Shown one piece after another: positions 41,301 to 53,868 of a stretch of 64,000 nt of DNA; the first letter of the stretch is position 1, and every line of letters starts with the position of its first letter. The notes beneath the pieces were generated by a model. It saw nothing but the letters and a program-made list of their open reading frames with translations, had not been told where the DNA came from and did no database searches. The stretch spans positions 682,001 to 746,000 of the forward strand of contig JAFCMP010000124.1 in NCBI GenBank assembly GCA_017506865.1. The letters are read 5' to 3'. Made by a program: the position numbers and the translations under genes. This DNA comes from Tribonema minus. Lineage: Eukaryota > Sar > Xanthophyceae > Tribonematales > Tribonemataceae.

Positions 41301-44300
41301 TTAGGATCAAGGTTAGGGTTACGGGCAGTGCACTCCACACTCACCAGCGATTCACTTAACTGCCCCTATTCGACAAACGACATTCCTACTGTAACAGCTC
41401 ACGGACCACTCTTTCCTCGCATCGTGCGCAGGCGGCCAGCAACCTGTTGTGCTGCACTGCGCTCTGCCACTGCGCAAGGTCACAGACTGCCTCGTCATAG
41501 CTCTGTGTTGGTCTGCGCGCTGAGAGCAGGCGGCCAGCAACCTGTCGTGCAATACCCGCACAGCAAGCCCTCTCTGCCTCAGTGGAATTTGAAAATTTGC
41601 GAGTAATCCTTCGGTGGCAGCAACGCACTTCGCGCCATCTTCTTGCGACGAACGCCAGCTCACACACCGCTGTTTTGTCGCGTCGCGGGCAGGCGGCCAG
41701 CAACCTTTTGTTTCCTCACGGTCAGATTTAGGATTTGGATTAGATTAGGGGCAGCGCACTCCACACTCACCAGCATTTCACTTCATTCGCAACTTTGACA
41801 AGCGGCCTTCCCCCTGTGTCAGCTCATATTGTTTACGCTCATAAATTGCTTTTATCTGCACTGCGATCAGGCGGCCAGCAACCTGTCGTGCTGCACTGCA
41901 CTCACCGCGCTCAACTTCAGCACGAACCGGCTCACCACCACCGCCGGCGTCGCGGGCCTCGTACAGCTGCGCACCCTCGACCTCAGTTACAACGAGATTG
42001 CTAAGGTGAGCGTGTGATGCGAAGTCTTGAGCGCTGCCCAGTGTAGCAGGTCACGTCACCTCTTGAAGTCATCAAGTACACATTGAAGTTCGTCGCGGGC
42101 CTCGTGCAACTGCACACGCTCGACCTCAGTTACAATGAGATTGCTAAGGTGAGCGCGCGGTGCGAAGCATTCGAGCGCTGCCCAGTGGAGCAACTCACAT
42201 TCATCAAGTCTGTGTTGAAGTTGACCATCGACCTCAGTTACCATGGGATTGCAAGATGAGCGTGCATTGTGAAGCGGTTGAACGGTGCTGGCTGTCAGAT
42301 GCCTCGTCACCTCTTGAAGTCGTCAAGTCCATGTTGAAGTTTGCACTTGGGATTAGCGCATGGTGGTGCGGGGCCGCTGAGCACTGCCAGTTGTAGGAGG
42401 GTTGCTACATCTGTTGCGTGAACTGTTCAGTGTCTACTTCAACTGTAGGATTGTATTATGCCACTTGAAGGTTTCAACTGGCTACTTCAACCGTTGAAGT
42501 ATCCAATGTCTACTTCAACTGTGGGGGCTGTGGGCACGCAAGCGCGCTTTGCGCTTTCCCAGCCGCCGGCGTGCCATGGATGTGTGCATCGTGTGCAGAT
42601 ATGTTGTATGCTGACTGCAGTACTTGAAGAAAGCACTTCTACATCATTGTTCCTTGAGCAGAGCACTTTTACATCATTGTTCCTTGAGCAGAGCCCTCTT
42701 GCGCTTCAAGCGGCAGCAAAATGTCTTTGGATGCTTGTCTCTACCAGAGCGAACTCTGGGTGGGCACCATAGACAACTTGGTGCTGCATGCAGGGGGAAC
42801 CCTAACGCTGCCCCTAATCCTTACCCTACCAGTTCGTGACATACTTGAGTGACTGATGTGAAGTTAAGCTTCCCTAAGCTAAGGCTGCACAGCAATGGGC
42901 GGCTGTTGCTGGCTGCTCAGCATTGAAGCCCCGTCATTCTGTGCTGCGCTTTGTGCAGGTCACTGGGCTGCAGCACCTGGCTCTGCTGGAGGAACTCAGG
43001 CTGGGGCACAATCACATCACCGATGTGGCAGGTTTAAAAGGTAGTGATGATTACTTATTGTGCGTCTGAGAGAGTACCTGATGATTGTGTTTCTGCACCT
43101 TAGATTCCCGGCAGCTTGACGCTATTGTACCGTGACTTCTGCACTTCAATTGTGAACTTTGACATCACTTGCAAGTGCTTTTGAGATCAGGTATAATGCA
43201 CCAAACTAGTAACGCATACTTCAAGTAATGCATTGAAGTAAGAGCCTTCTGGACTTTCATCTTCAAATACTTGAAGCAGACGCGGAGCGTCTGTGGCGTA
43301 TGCTGCGATGGGCATCAGCTTTTGAGATGTGGCAGGAGCTTCATGATGCATCATGTTGGCAAACGTCAATTCGTACACTTGCGAGTTGAACAGTCTGGAA
43401 ACAGGGTTTGGGACTCTGCACCAGATAGCAAAGCCTACTTGGATGTCATCACGGCTTCAATGCCGCACTCCGTCATCTGCTGCAGGTGTGCCATGCAGGT
43501 CAACCTCACTCCAACTCTAGTCGTTGTTGCATTACCGCCTCTGCATCCCGTCAGTATTTGCAGGTTTGCCTCGAGCCTCCAATGCTAGCTACCCTTTACC
43601 CTCCCTTCACCTCATAGTTAGGATTAGGGCTAGGGTTAGGCATCTTTAGGGTCAGGTAAGAGTGAGGCACCATGGCGGCAAAAAACACGTTTGTTGTCAT
43701 CGCAGTGCTTCGGGTCAAGGCCAGGTTTAGGCGTGCGGCGCAGGTACAGTCACCCTGACCCTGCCCTTCAACATCAATGTCGATAAACATCAATCGCTAC
43801 ACTTGCGAGTCACGAAGCTTGATAAAGGGTTTGGGACTCTGGCCCGGATAGTCATGGCACCACGGCTTCAAGGCCAGAACTTTGTCATGTGCTCAGGTGT
43901 GCGGTAGCCTAACCCTAACCCTAACCCTAACCCTAACCCTAATCCTAACGCCTCAAACCTGACCTTCAACTATTCCCGCCTTTACATTCTCCTCTCACAT
44001 TGCAGGCTTGACCTCACTCGTAACGCTGCATCTGGAGAGCAATCATCTGGTCACAACGGAGAGCTTCCCTATCCTACCGGCACTGTCGGAGCTGTACCTT
44101 GCGGGAAACAGGCTGGCATCGGTGAAGGGGCTGGCAGCGGCAGGCCCCGTCATTGATACCCTCGATCTCAGCAGGTGCGATTGTCACTTTCCGAGGGCTT
44201 CAAGAATGTATGTGCTTCAGGTCATACCATACCATATCATGCTACTCTACTTTGCCAATGTTTGGAAGGGCTGGCATCGGTAAAGCATTTGTCATTAACA

Positions 44301-47300
44301 CCCTCGATCTCAGCAGGTGCGCACTCCGCAGTATTGTCACTTCTTAGACTTGAAGTACACACTTTTTAGACTTGAGGTGTGTGGTTCAAAGTCATAGCCT
44401 ATGTCATCGATACCCTCGATCTCAGCAGGTGCATTTCTCTGCGGGATTGTCACTTTACATAGACTTGAAGTGTGTACTTCAAGTCATCGTATGTCGTTGC
44501 TGCCCTTGATCTCAGCAGGTGCATTTCTCTGCGGATTTGGTCGCCCTCTTTGGATTTGAAGTTTGTACTTTTTTAGTCATAGCATATCATCGATGCCCTC
44601 GATCGCAGCAGGTGCGTTTCCTGCGGGATAGTTTCCATTTGAAGACGTGCAGAGTGTAAATTAAGTCAAACCATTTCGTGGTGCCTCTTCTTGCCATATT
44701 TGCAAGGTCTGGCACCAGCAAGAGGGGCGGCGGCGGCAGCGGGGGTTGCGATACATACCCCCAATCTCAGCAGTTGCGCTCTTTGCAGTGTGTAGACGTA
44801 CTCTCAGCAGGTACAACGCTCTTTTGCAGGGGTCGCCACTGCTGCACAATGACTTGAAGTATTTGGTTCAAGTGTGCACTCCGACTCGCTCCGTTGCATG
44901 TGCTTCTGAAGAAAAGCCAGGTGCATACATGTATACATGTTGATGCAGACTTGAAGTAAAACATTGAAGCCAGAGCCATTGCTTTGAGAGTAAAACTTAC
45001 CACGGTATCAGGCCAGCACTTGCCCGGCCGCATTCAGCACCCATGAATGGTTGGGCACATTGTCTAGATCGCATCTCGCAAATGGCTCCCTTCAACGAAC
45101 TTGAGAGTTTAATGCGGAGCCCTGATGCGCAACCTTTCTTGCATACCCACCCTGCCCAGACCCTGACCCAAGCCCCAAATCCCCCTTCCCCTCCCCTCCC
45201 TCCCCTTCCCCCCGATATCATACCCCCCCCGCAGCAACCGGCTCACCAGCCTGAGCGATGTGTGCGCTGAGCTGTCAAAAATGGCAGCGCTCGATGAACT
45301 CGCTCTTGCGCGCAACCCCTGCACGAGCGGCGGCGGCAGCGGCAGCGGCAGCTGCAGCAGCGGCAGCGGCGGTGGCAGCAGCGGCGGCGGCAGTGGCGGC
45401 GGCAGCGGCGGTGTCGGCAGCGCCGGCGGTGGCGGCGGCGGCAGCGGCGGCAGTGGCGGCTGCGGCGACGGTCGACCGTGGTGGAGCGCTGCTGCGGTGC
45501 GGCAGGCGTTGAGCCGTGTTGCACGCTTTGACGGCGCGGAGGCGGAGCGTGCGGCGCCATCTGAAGCGGTATGTACGTATGTTTGTGAGCAAGTAGGGCA
45601 GGGTGGGGGGGGAGAGGGGGGGTAGTTGCTAATGGTAGATGACTGTTCTTCGTTGTCCTGTGTATGTGATGTGGAAGCATCACGTAACATGTGCCTAGAA
45701 GTATGAACTTGAAGCTTGTACAGGGAACGTTACGCCTGGCCCAGAGTTCGGCAGTAACATGTGGAGTGGGAAGAGTTAGGCCTAAGCTAAAACTAAGCGG
45801 AGAGGCAGGGCGGCTCGGCACAGCAGTTAAGACTTCCAAGTCAGGTGATGTTCTCATGTGAAAACAGTCCTAACTGTCACCTCAAAACCCGAAGGTGTCA
45901 AAGTTGCCGATGCCCTTGTGCAACTCGCAAGTCATCAATTGAGGGGCAGGAAATGTGAAGATAAGGGTCAGCCTCTTTGCCTCCAAGTTCACACTTGCCA
46001 GCATACATGAAACGCTTCCGCTAATAATTACAGTAGGGGTTAGGTTAGATTCGTGGTGCCTCTGCTTTGCTTACGCAGGAGCGAGGCACAATCAGATCCA
46101 AGGAAGCTGGAGGCAATTGTCAGGCTGACCAACAACCCAGTGCTGTAGAACATGTGCTGGGCTGCATAATTGAGGTACACTAAGTGACAGCGCACAGCTC
46201 AGCTCATGTTGAGGTTGGGTCCTGTTGAGCACTGACGTGGCTGTTCATGTTTGCCTCCTGAGTTCTCATTGAACTTCTCAATGATCACTTTTAGCAACAC
46301 ATGCACTAGCCGCGAGTCTTGTGTCGACCAGATCTGCCTGGGTCCCTTGGTTGTCCATTCACGGCACGGTGGTAAGCTCTATGCTCTCACTAAGGCATCG
46401 CCTAACCCTAACCCTAACCCTAATCCTAACCCTAACCCTAACCCTAATCCTAACCCTATACACGCGGCGCGGATGTTGGGCTGTGTTGCGGTTCCACTCT
46501 GCAAGCTCTCAGGGCGCACTGCAGACCAGGCTGGTGCAAAGGATGTACACTCAATATTTTTGGCAGCGTTGGCAGAAAATGGAAAAGTCAGGAACCAGCA
46601 GGGGGCACGGAGGAGGGGGGAGGCGATGGTTCGGGCGTGCAGGTCACATGCAGCACCGTCTCAGCCAGAGGCAGACATGCAGCAATTGTGATGATGATCC
46701 ACAGTGCTCAGCCAGCATCGATCCTGTGCGCCTTGCATCGCATTTAGTCGACCAGCCCACGGCTACATCCTTCGAACACACGGGACCCCTTGGCCTCCCT
46801 TGGGGGCCTGCATGACTCTACCTTCACGACTACACGAGTCCTCCGCTGTCCTTGCCACAGATACGCGTCTGCGAGTGCACCAACGCTCTGCGCTTTTCCT
46901 CCTGCTCTGTGCCTTTTGCGGTGACACAGGACACACAGGATCCACCGCCGTGCCGCCCAGCCTCTGCCCAAGTTGCGGCTAGACGGCCGCCCTCTGCAGC
47001 ATCAAGCAGGGTATCATGCGATGCGACTTCGTCAACGGGGGGGAGTACCCCCCGGTCAGCTGGTGGCGCGGGGGGGTGCGTCCCCCTGTTGAAACCGCCG
47101 TCCAGTCGGCAGGGCATGCAGCGCAAGGTGAGAGGTCGGCGGGTTGTGTTGAGGTTTCTATTCTCTTGACGTTCCTTGTCATATTGTAGTTCTGCAAGGA
47201 AGGCCTTGAGGAGCAGTGCCGTGCTGTCCGTTCTGTGTGCAGTAGAAGACAGAACGAAAGGCGTCGTTGGCGCTGCGCACACATTTTGATTGAAACATTG

Positions 47301-47875
47301 CTTCCGCATGCACTGCGATGGCTGGCAGACAGAAACTGATGAATGAGTACTCGCCACATCATTCATTCTGAGCTGTCAGCATAGAGCTGGTCTGAAGCAC
47401 GACGATGCGCCTGCGACCTCGACCCTAGACTGCAACTTCAAATTCTTGCTTAGAACGCCACTGAGCTCGTCCCTGCGCTGCAGCGCAGGTCCCTGCGCAC
47501 GATCATACTGAACGATTACACGTGACAGACAAAGGGCCTCTCTCAGGACATTGCAAACACGAGCGCTCGCCCAGCTTGGTGAAGTAAAGTGATGGCTAAT
47601 TGATCAGCTGTCGCGACTCGAAGTCTCCACCAATGTCCTTCGACTCAGCTCATGCTTTCGTTGCGCTGCTGCTGCTGCCGCTGCTGCCGCTGCTGCTGCA
47701 GATGGAGCCGCTCGAAAGCGTCGCAGATGCCGCCGAGCGCTGGCGCCAGCAGCTGCGCGACATCAGATCTGCCATGGCCGCCGCCGCTGCCGCCAATGAC
47801 CACCGCCCCTCACAACCCCCTGCCAAGGATGCTGGTGGTGCTGCCGGCTGTTTGTCGCCAAGCCGCAGCGGCGGC

Positions 47876-47923
<48 letters not shown>

Positions 47924-48708
47924 GGCGGCAGCGGCGGCAGCACACGCGATAGTAGCGGCGGCGACCATGGCAGTTTGAACGCTGACGCTGGTGCCGTGCC
48001 AGCTGTGCCATTGCATAGGTGAGTGGCAGGGTGGTGCATGACGCGTATGTGTTGGCCATAGAGGAGGGGTATGTATTGAGCACCAGTGTCTGAGCATCAC
48101 CATCACTAAGGTCACGTGTTGCGCTCCACAATGTAAGAACCGCTGTTGAAACCACCGCACTTCGTGTACTGCAGCAGTGCTCAGCTTGCAGCGCTCATCT
48201 TGCACCCTTCATTGATGCCCGCTAAGTGCGCAAAGCAGCGCAATTTCTGGAGCATCACCGTCCAGATATTGCACCGAGCCAGCGCATCTGACTCAGAACT
48301 GCTGCGCTGTGACCCCGCCATCAATCGCTGCAGGCAATCGCGCAGCGGCCCCGCTGCCACCGCCGCCGCCGCTGCTGCCGCCACCGCTGCTGCTGCCAGC
48401 CCTGACACATCGAGTCCGCGGAGACGCAGCAGCATAGCAGCGTGGCCGACTAGCGGCGCCGCCGCGCTGTGCGCTGCGCGCCAGCGGAAGCCCTCGGCCG
48501 GAGCTCTGACGCGCGCGCTGCACTATGGAACGGCGCTGGAACGGTCCGCACCGCAACAGCGCTCCGCACCTGATGAAAAAATTAACGCATTGGCGGGCAA
48601 CTTCAAGTGTGAAGTGCCACCCGCGCAACTGGATTTGCTGTCTGAGGGGAGCGGTTGCGGTGGCGATGGTCAAGCAAAAGCACATGATGCTTTGCACCTC
48701 GGCAGCGG

Positions 48709-48765
<57 letters not shown>

Positions 48766-49360
48766 AGTGGAGCTTGTTGACTTTGCTTGCGAGGAGGAGT
48801 ACGGGGACGGCTTGGCGAGCGCTGCTGCTGCTGCTGCTGCTGCAGGTGGCGACGACGCGCTCGGCCTGGAAGACAGCATGGTGAGAAGGCTCAGCGTATT
48901 GCTACGCAGCAGTCATTCATTGCAAGCGCTTGCAAGATTGCATGGAAAGAGTGTGCTGATGGTGCAGGAAGCTAGCCAAAAAAATCCTCTGGACGGCAAC
49001 GAGCATTCCCAGCGTGGAAGAGTGTGTAGGACGCTCAAGGGTTAGGGTTTCCTACCCCGAACCTTGATGCCTGCTGTTTTGAGGTGGTTTCAAGTCAACA
49101 GGATATCTGATTTGGGTCTGCCAGAGTCTGCGGTTGTCAATTGCGATTTGATGGCTTGCATGGCATTCTCAAGCAGCAGCCTCCCCCTACGCCTTGTACA
49201 TATTGATACCGTGCACCTGATTCGTGCACTCGCTGCCTCAAAAACGTCGCCCGCTTTGCAGGCGCTGCGGTGGGTGGACAGCGACGGCGCCGGCTACGAC
49301 AGCAGCAGCAGCGGCGACGAAGCGGCAGCCGCCAGCGACGACGACGTCTCCATTCAGTGA
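38340..49360 (+). CDS. leucine-rich-repeat protein with disordered C-terminus, 10 exons
   Basis: Exons: 38340-38363, 38480-38566, 38951-39205, 41871-42005, 42959-43040, 44006-44174, 45235-45568, 47702-48018, 48334-48880, 49262-49360 (TGA). They join in phase to 2049 nt, 682 residues. The start MRLDEGLI is short but matches the usual opening of such LRR proteins. Repeats run through exons 2-7: GISVIAGLDV, LRSLDLSFNRIRALQGL, LRELKLYGNQLASL, LEVLLLHANAIEEVP, LRVLRLDRNRLQ, LTALNFSTNRLTT, LRTLDLSYNEIAK, LEELRLGHNHITDV, LVTLHLESNHLVT, LSELYLAGNRLASV, DTLDLSRNRLTSL, LDELALARNP. A cap-like VRQALSRVARFDG closes the domain. The rest (residues ~285-682) is Gly/Ser/Ala-rich with poly-Gly runs of about 20 in exons 8 and 9 and an acidic end (ASDDDVSIQ). 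A cilia-, centrosome- or phosphatase-type LRR scaffold is possible but not shown. Confidence 0.88.
40604..41712 (+). repeat. echoes of LRR exon 4 start, five strong copies
   Basis: gcag|GCGGCCAGCAACCTGTCGTG at 40604, 41089, 41429, 41526 and 41689, before the true exon at 41871. Fainter versions (ttcaagcagcaggc(c/t)agc..) near 39885 and 40225. Confidence 0.95.
40954..41003. repeat. interstitial telomeric repeat in LRR intron 3
   Basis: About eight TTAGGG units, one variant (ttaggattaggg), between echo copies. Confidence 0.95.
42085..42262 (+). repeat. echoes of LRR exon 4 end, two copies
   Basis: gtcgcgggcctcgtgcaact..LDLSYNEIAK|gtgagc at 42089-42153, and DLSYHGIAR-like at 42228-42260. Confidence 0.9.
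43380..43890. repeat. diverged duplication in LRR intron 5
   Basis: cacttgcgagt..agggtttgggactctg..atag occurs at 43377-43440 and again at 43799-43855. Confidence 0.65.
43909..43949. repeat. interstitial telomeric repeat in LRR intron 5
   Basis: About seven CCCTAA units, the last with a CCCTAATCC variant, ~55 bp before exon 6. Confidence 0.95.
44262..44830 (+). repeat. echoes of LRR exon 6 end, five copies
   Basis: ataccctcgatctcagcagg copies near 44305, 44408, 44498, 44590 and 44752, repeating IDTLDLSR|gtgcg with the donor kept in most. The first is longer (from RLASVK). Confidence 0.9.
46401..46459. repeat. interstitial telomeric repeat in LRR intron 7
   Basis: About nine CCCTAA units with two CCCTAATCC variants. 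Confidence 0.95.
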
Positions 49361-50407
49361 GCACCACCATTCTGGTGCCGGAGTGTGGGCATTGTGTCAA
49401 CCCCGTAAATGCATTTGGTGGCCGTTTTTGGTCAAAATATAAGTTACTGAAGTACACAGGCCTGTGCCGCAGCTCCATGAGTCAGCGCTTTGGCATCCGC
49501 CGCAATGGCGGTTTGCACATCGAGGTTGTCGAGCTAGATTTGAAGCTCTTGGGCACTATGTTGCCAAGCGGTTGTCGATTGACGCATGCGATGCACGTTT
49601 GTAAGTCTACTACACAAAGCGTGAACCACCGGAAATCATGGGCGTCAGTAGATACATTTTTCATTGGTGCCACTGTTGGCCATGCTCATGATTCTTAGCA
49701 CTGCAGTACTACTTAGTAAGCTTCATCACTGTGCAGTCTGCAAAGAAAAACGCCTGCCCATCTGTGATGTTCCATAGTCAATTCTGTCCCTCGGCAGCAA
49801 CTGCACTTGAGAATGTTACATGACAAAAAAAACAAGCGGGGACAGGCCGGCCGTGCGGCAGAGCAGTGCGAGGCATGATCTAGGTCACCACATTCCCCGT
49901 GCATGATGCGGCAACGCCAACTGCCGGTGTTGAAGATGAGCTGCGGTGTGCTGAGCTGCTGAGCATTGCACCAGAAAGGGTCAGGTCAGGATGCAGCAGC
50001 ATGTACACGGCTCTATGAAATCATTGGCAATAACCTTTAGGGTTGATGGGTGAGCTAGGAGTGCACCTCAGGCGCAGCCTTAACCCTGTTCCGAGGCTCA
50101 GGGTTAGAGCCGACTCTAAATATGATATGCCTGTTATATCAGCACTTCGTGAATGCAGAGTAGTACGGAATATAATAAAAGTACAGGTACGGTATGCACT
50201 GCTTTCGATGACCGGTTCGGTAGTTCAACCGAAAGCAGACCCCAGCGCCTGCGGTTGAGCAAACGTTTTTAAGCCCCGCGAAAACTCTGAGCTGCAGCAA
50301 GCGGACGCAGCTTCAGCGAGAACTGCGCTGAGAGAATATGTTATCCGCTTGCACTTGCAGCATCGCGCGTATTGGCTGGCTGAAATTTGCTCTCGGGAAG
50401 TAAAGCC
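49361..50407. other. intergenic, no supported gene
   Basis: 3' flank of the LRR gene and upstream region of the SET gene. The motif cggaatataataaaagtaca at 50165-50185 also occurs at 9344-9363. Confidence 0.6.
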
Positions 50408-52422
50408 ATGGAGTGCAAGGACGGCGTGGTTGTGACCACGCGCGAGGGGATGGGGCAGGTGCTGCAGGCTGTCAGGGATTTTGCTCCTGGTGACTTGGTT
50501 CTCAGGGAAAGGCCGTTGGTGGACTTCGTCACCGGGTCGCGTCGTTTAACTCTGCTACAAAAGTTCGTGCGCATGACCCCGGAACAGAGACAGGAGCTGT
50601 GTGAAATGCGAATGCTCGCTCATGGCGGAGCACCGCGTTTCACCAGCTGCGAGCAGCTCATGGAGGACCGGCAGCTGCCGGCTCAAGCTCAAGCACGCTT
50701 GATTCGACCATCCTTGGATATTCCAACGTCCATGTGGCTGACTGCGTATCAGGTGGCCAGGTTCAACAGCCAAGAGTTCAGCATTGTGCCGTTGCAGCAG
50801 GAGCATCTCAACCACGCGCAGAGACACCTGCCGCCGGAGGTGCCGCAGATGCGGCCGGCGGCGGTCTTTTCGCTCGCCTCCAAGGCCGCCCACTCGTGCG
50901 TCCCCAACTGCCTCTTCACGACCAAAAACCCCTACGGCGCCATGAGCTACTACGCCGCGCACCCGATCGCCGCCGGTGACCTCGTCACCATCGCGCGCGT
51001 CGCCTGCGGCGGCATGTCGACGCTCGACCGCTGGGCGCAGCTCGCGCGCCGCAGAGACTGCCTCTGCGCGTGCGCGCGCTGTGCGGGGCCGGACGCCACG
51101 CGGGGCATCCGTTGCGCGCGCTGCCGCAACGGCGTCGCCGTGCCGACGCACGCGCCGCCGCCGCCGCAGGCGCGCGAGGTGCCCGCTCTGGCAGCGGCGA
51201 CGTGGCGCTGCAATCAGTGCGGCGCGGCGCCGGAGCCGGGCGCGCTGGCGGCGGCGCTGGCGGAGCAGCAGTGGCTGGAGGAGTACGTCGCCCTCTTCAC
51301 CGCACCGCTGGCGACGTTCTGCCTCGCCGACGCGGACGACACGCTGCGGCAGCTCCGTTTCTTGATCAGCCGCGCGCGCTCCGCGCTCTGCGGCGTGCAC
51401 GGCGTCGCCTTCGCCGCCGGCGCCGCACTGCGAACGCTGCGAGCGCGACGCGACGCACACGCGCGGTGCCAGGGCGCCGCGATCGCGATCGCGATCGCGG
51501 CCAACGATGCGTGCCCCCTCTCCCCCGCGCCCGCGCACCCGCGCGCGGCCGCCGCCGCGGCCGAGGCGCGCAACGAGCTGCGCGCCCCGAACACGCGGCA
51601 CCGCGCCGCCGCCGCCTCCCCCGCCGCGGCGGAGAGCCGGGCGCGCCGCGTCGCGGCCATCGCCGTGGACCTGCTGGGCTGCGCGGAGTGCGCGGCGGCG
51701 GGCTGCGCGGGGTGCGCGGCGGCGGGCTGCGCGCGGGGCGGCGGCAGGCGCGGCGGCGCGCGCTGCGACCGCGAGCACCCCGCCGTTGCCGCCGACCTCG
51801 ACCTCGCATGCGACGCGTTGCAGTTGTGCGCCCAGGTGGTCAATGCGACGCATTAGTCGTACAGTTGCGCCGCGCAAAGAGCGTGCCGTCGCGCTGCGCT
51901 GCGTGCCTGCGGAGCAGCAGCAGTGGCGGCGGCGGCGGCAGCAGCAGCAGCGCCGCCAGCCTTCATAGCAGCGTCAAAGGAGGCAGCGGTGCTGGCACCG
52001 GCAGCAGCATCAGTGGCGGCGCTCTCGCCCATGCTTTGAAAGACGGTAGCAGCAGTGACAACGCCAGCGCCGGCGCCGGTATCATTATCGGTAGCCAGGC
52101 AGATGCCACAGGCTGCACGACAAGTACTGCTAGAGCTGAGCCACAGCCCAAGAGCGCGTTGAGAGCGTGTGGCGGGTGCCGACTTGTGTCCTACTGCGGG
52201 ACAGTGTGCCAGACGCAGCACTGGAAGAAGACTCACAAGGCGGTGTGCAAGAAACTCGCAGCACTGGCACAGGCCAAGAGGTGCACGCGGCGCAGCAGCT
52301 GCGGCTCGGTGCTGCCAGCAGCAGCTGCGAGCGGCGGCGACAGCAGTGACGGCGGCGGAGCTAGCGGAAACGGCCACAGCGGTGGCGGCAGCAGCGGCAC
52401 TACTGTACCGGCCACAGGTTAG
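50408..52422 (+). CDS. SET and MYND domain (SMYD-like) protein
   Basis: ATG at 50408 (MECKDGVVVTTREGMGQVLQAV). The SET part is complete: N-terminal DFAPGDLVLRERP, HSCVPNCLFTTKNP, SYYAAHPIAAGDLVTI, post-SET CLCACARC (to ~51105). Further Cys pairs follow (CARC, CNQCG, CAEC, CAGC, RCDREHP) that may bind zinc. The SET frame stops at 51854-51856. The MYND part (CAAC, a ~95-residue Gly/Ser-rich insert, then CGGCRLVSYCGTVCQTQHWKKTHKAVC, to TAG-terminated 52422) is one frame away. Skipping 51836-51864 (29 nt, GT..AG) would join the two into 661 residues; otherwise it is a frameshift and the product is 482 residues. Likely a lysine methyltransferase by family; target unknown. Its paralogue is the pseudogene at 20323-21943. 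Confidence 0.75.
51836..51864 (+). other. possible 29-nt micro-intron or frameshift
   Basis: Begins gtggtc, ends tacag. Its removal joins ALQLCAQ to LRRAKSVPSRCAACL in frame. Every other intron here is more than 100 nt, so a deletion-caused frameshift is equally possible. Confidence 0.35.
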
Positions 52423-53215
52423 TGTGCACTGAAGTTGCACCAGTGGCAGAGGCAATGCAGGCACACATGACAGCTGCAGTCAGTTGCTGACTTCTGGCGG
52501 CAGTGGCTGTACCAAGTGAAGGCGGCTGAAGTCATGGCGGCAGCAGCGGCTGCGGCGGCGGCCGCGGCATCGCCACTGTCTCGGCCACATTAGCGGTGCC
52601 ATTCTTCACACTATGAGGATAAGTTGAGGAGTGTGCAACGTCATGCTGCGGCGGGTAGTGTTAAAAACCGTCAGTGCTGGGACTGCTTCTGCTTGTGTGT
52701 TCACATTTGAGTTTTGGGCCACTCTGCCTGCCGTCCTTTTGTTTCGTGTAGTAAGAAGTAGAAGCAACAACGTACGTATACGCCACAAAGCTGCCTAGCC
52801 CACAGGTGTATGTTGATCACGCTCGCCACCGCCACCGAGCCTACACACACCTGCTGACCAAGTCCCTCTCTCAGCTGTCCATCATTGCTACTTTGATGAA
52901 ATTGCCAAATGGCGACTACTTGAAGGTATTCTCCCAGGCTTCAAAGTGCCAGCCCTGTCGTGACAACATTGGCTGCAGGTGACAATGAGTGAGTAGCGGC
53001 CCATGTAGCTCAAAGTATGCCAGCAACCTAATGCAGGTGCTCTGAAAACACTGCTGAGTGCAGAGTCGGGAGCTGTGCCCCCTACAGCCGGACGATTACT
53101 ACATGACACAGTGGATCGCTGGCTCAAAGGCTGACCATCACTGCGTGCGGACGGGTGCACCCAGGCGGAGTCGGTACAGTGCGTATCAGGATGACGTGCG
53201 GGTACCAAGATGCAG

Positions 53216-53260
53216 CAGCAGCGACACCAGCAGCGACACCAGCAGCAGCAGCAGCAGCAG

Positions 53261-53345
<85 letters not shown>

Positions 53346-53636
53346 GACAGCAGCAGCAGCAGCAGCGACGACAGCAGCGGCAGCAACAGGAGCCGTTACG
53401 CCCCCGTGCAGCGGCACAATTCTAGGGCGTGATGAAGCCTGGGGATCCCTGTACCCGCTCCTATGGAGAGCTGGCAATTGCCCACCTGCGAAGGACGGTT
53501 CTAGGGGCTGGAGCGCACTTCTGGGATCGGCGCCAGCAGCAGCAGCGCCAGCAATGCAGACGCAGCTGGGAAGATTGGAGCACGCGTGCGGAGTTGTCAG
53601 CAGCAGCAGCAGCGCCGGCAGCAGCAGCAGCAGCAA

Positions 53637-53670
<34 letters not shown>

Positions 53671-53824
53671 TGCTGCGCCAGCAGGAGCAGCTCACCCGCA
53701 CCTGCATGCAGAGGCACCATCTTGGGGCTTGATGGCATCCAGGAATGCTGTATTCGCTCCTCTAGAGCGTTGCCCACATCAGGATGCAGTTGAGGGCTGG
53801 AAGGCATTGAGCCTTGCAGACTTG

Positions 53825-53868
<44 letters not shown>

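Noticed and set aside
50555-51877. Minus-strand 440-aa Arg-rich ORF
   Set aside because: Antisense to the SET gene; created by GC-rich codon bias.
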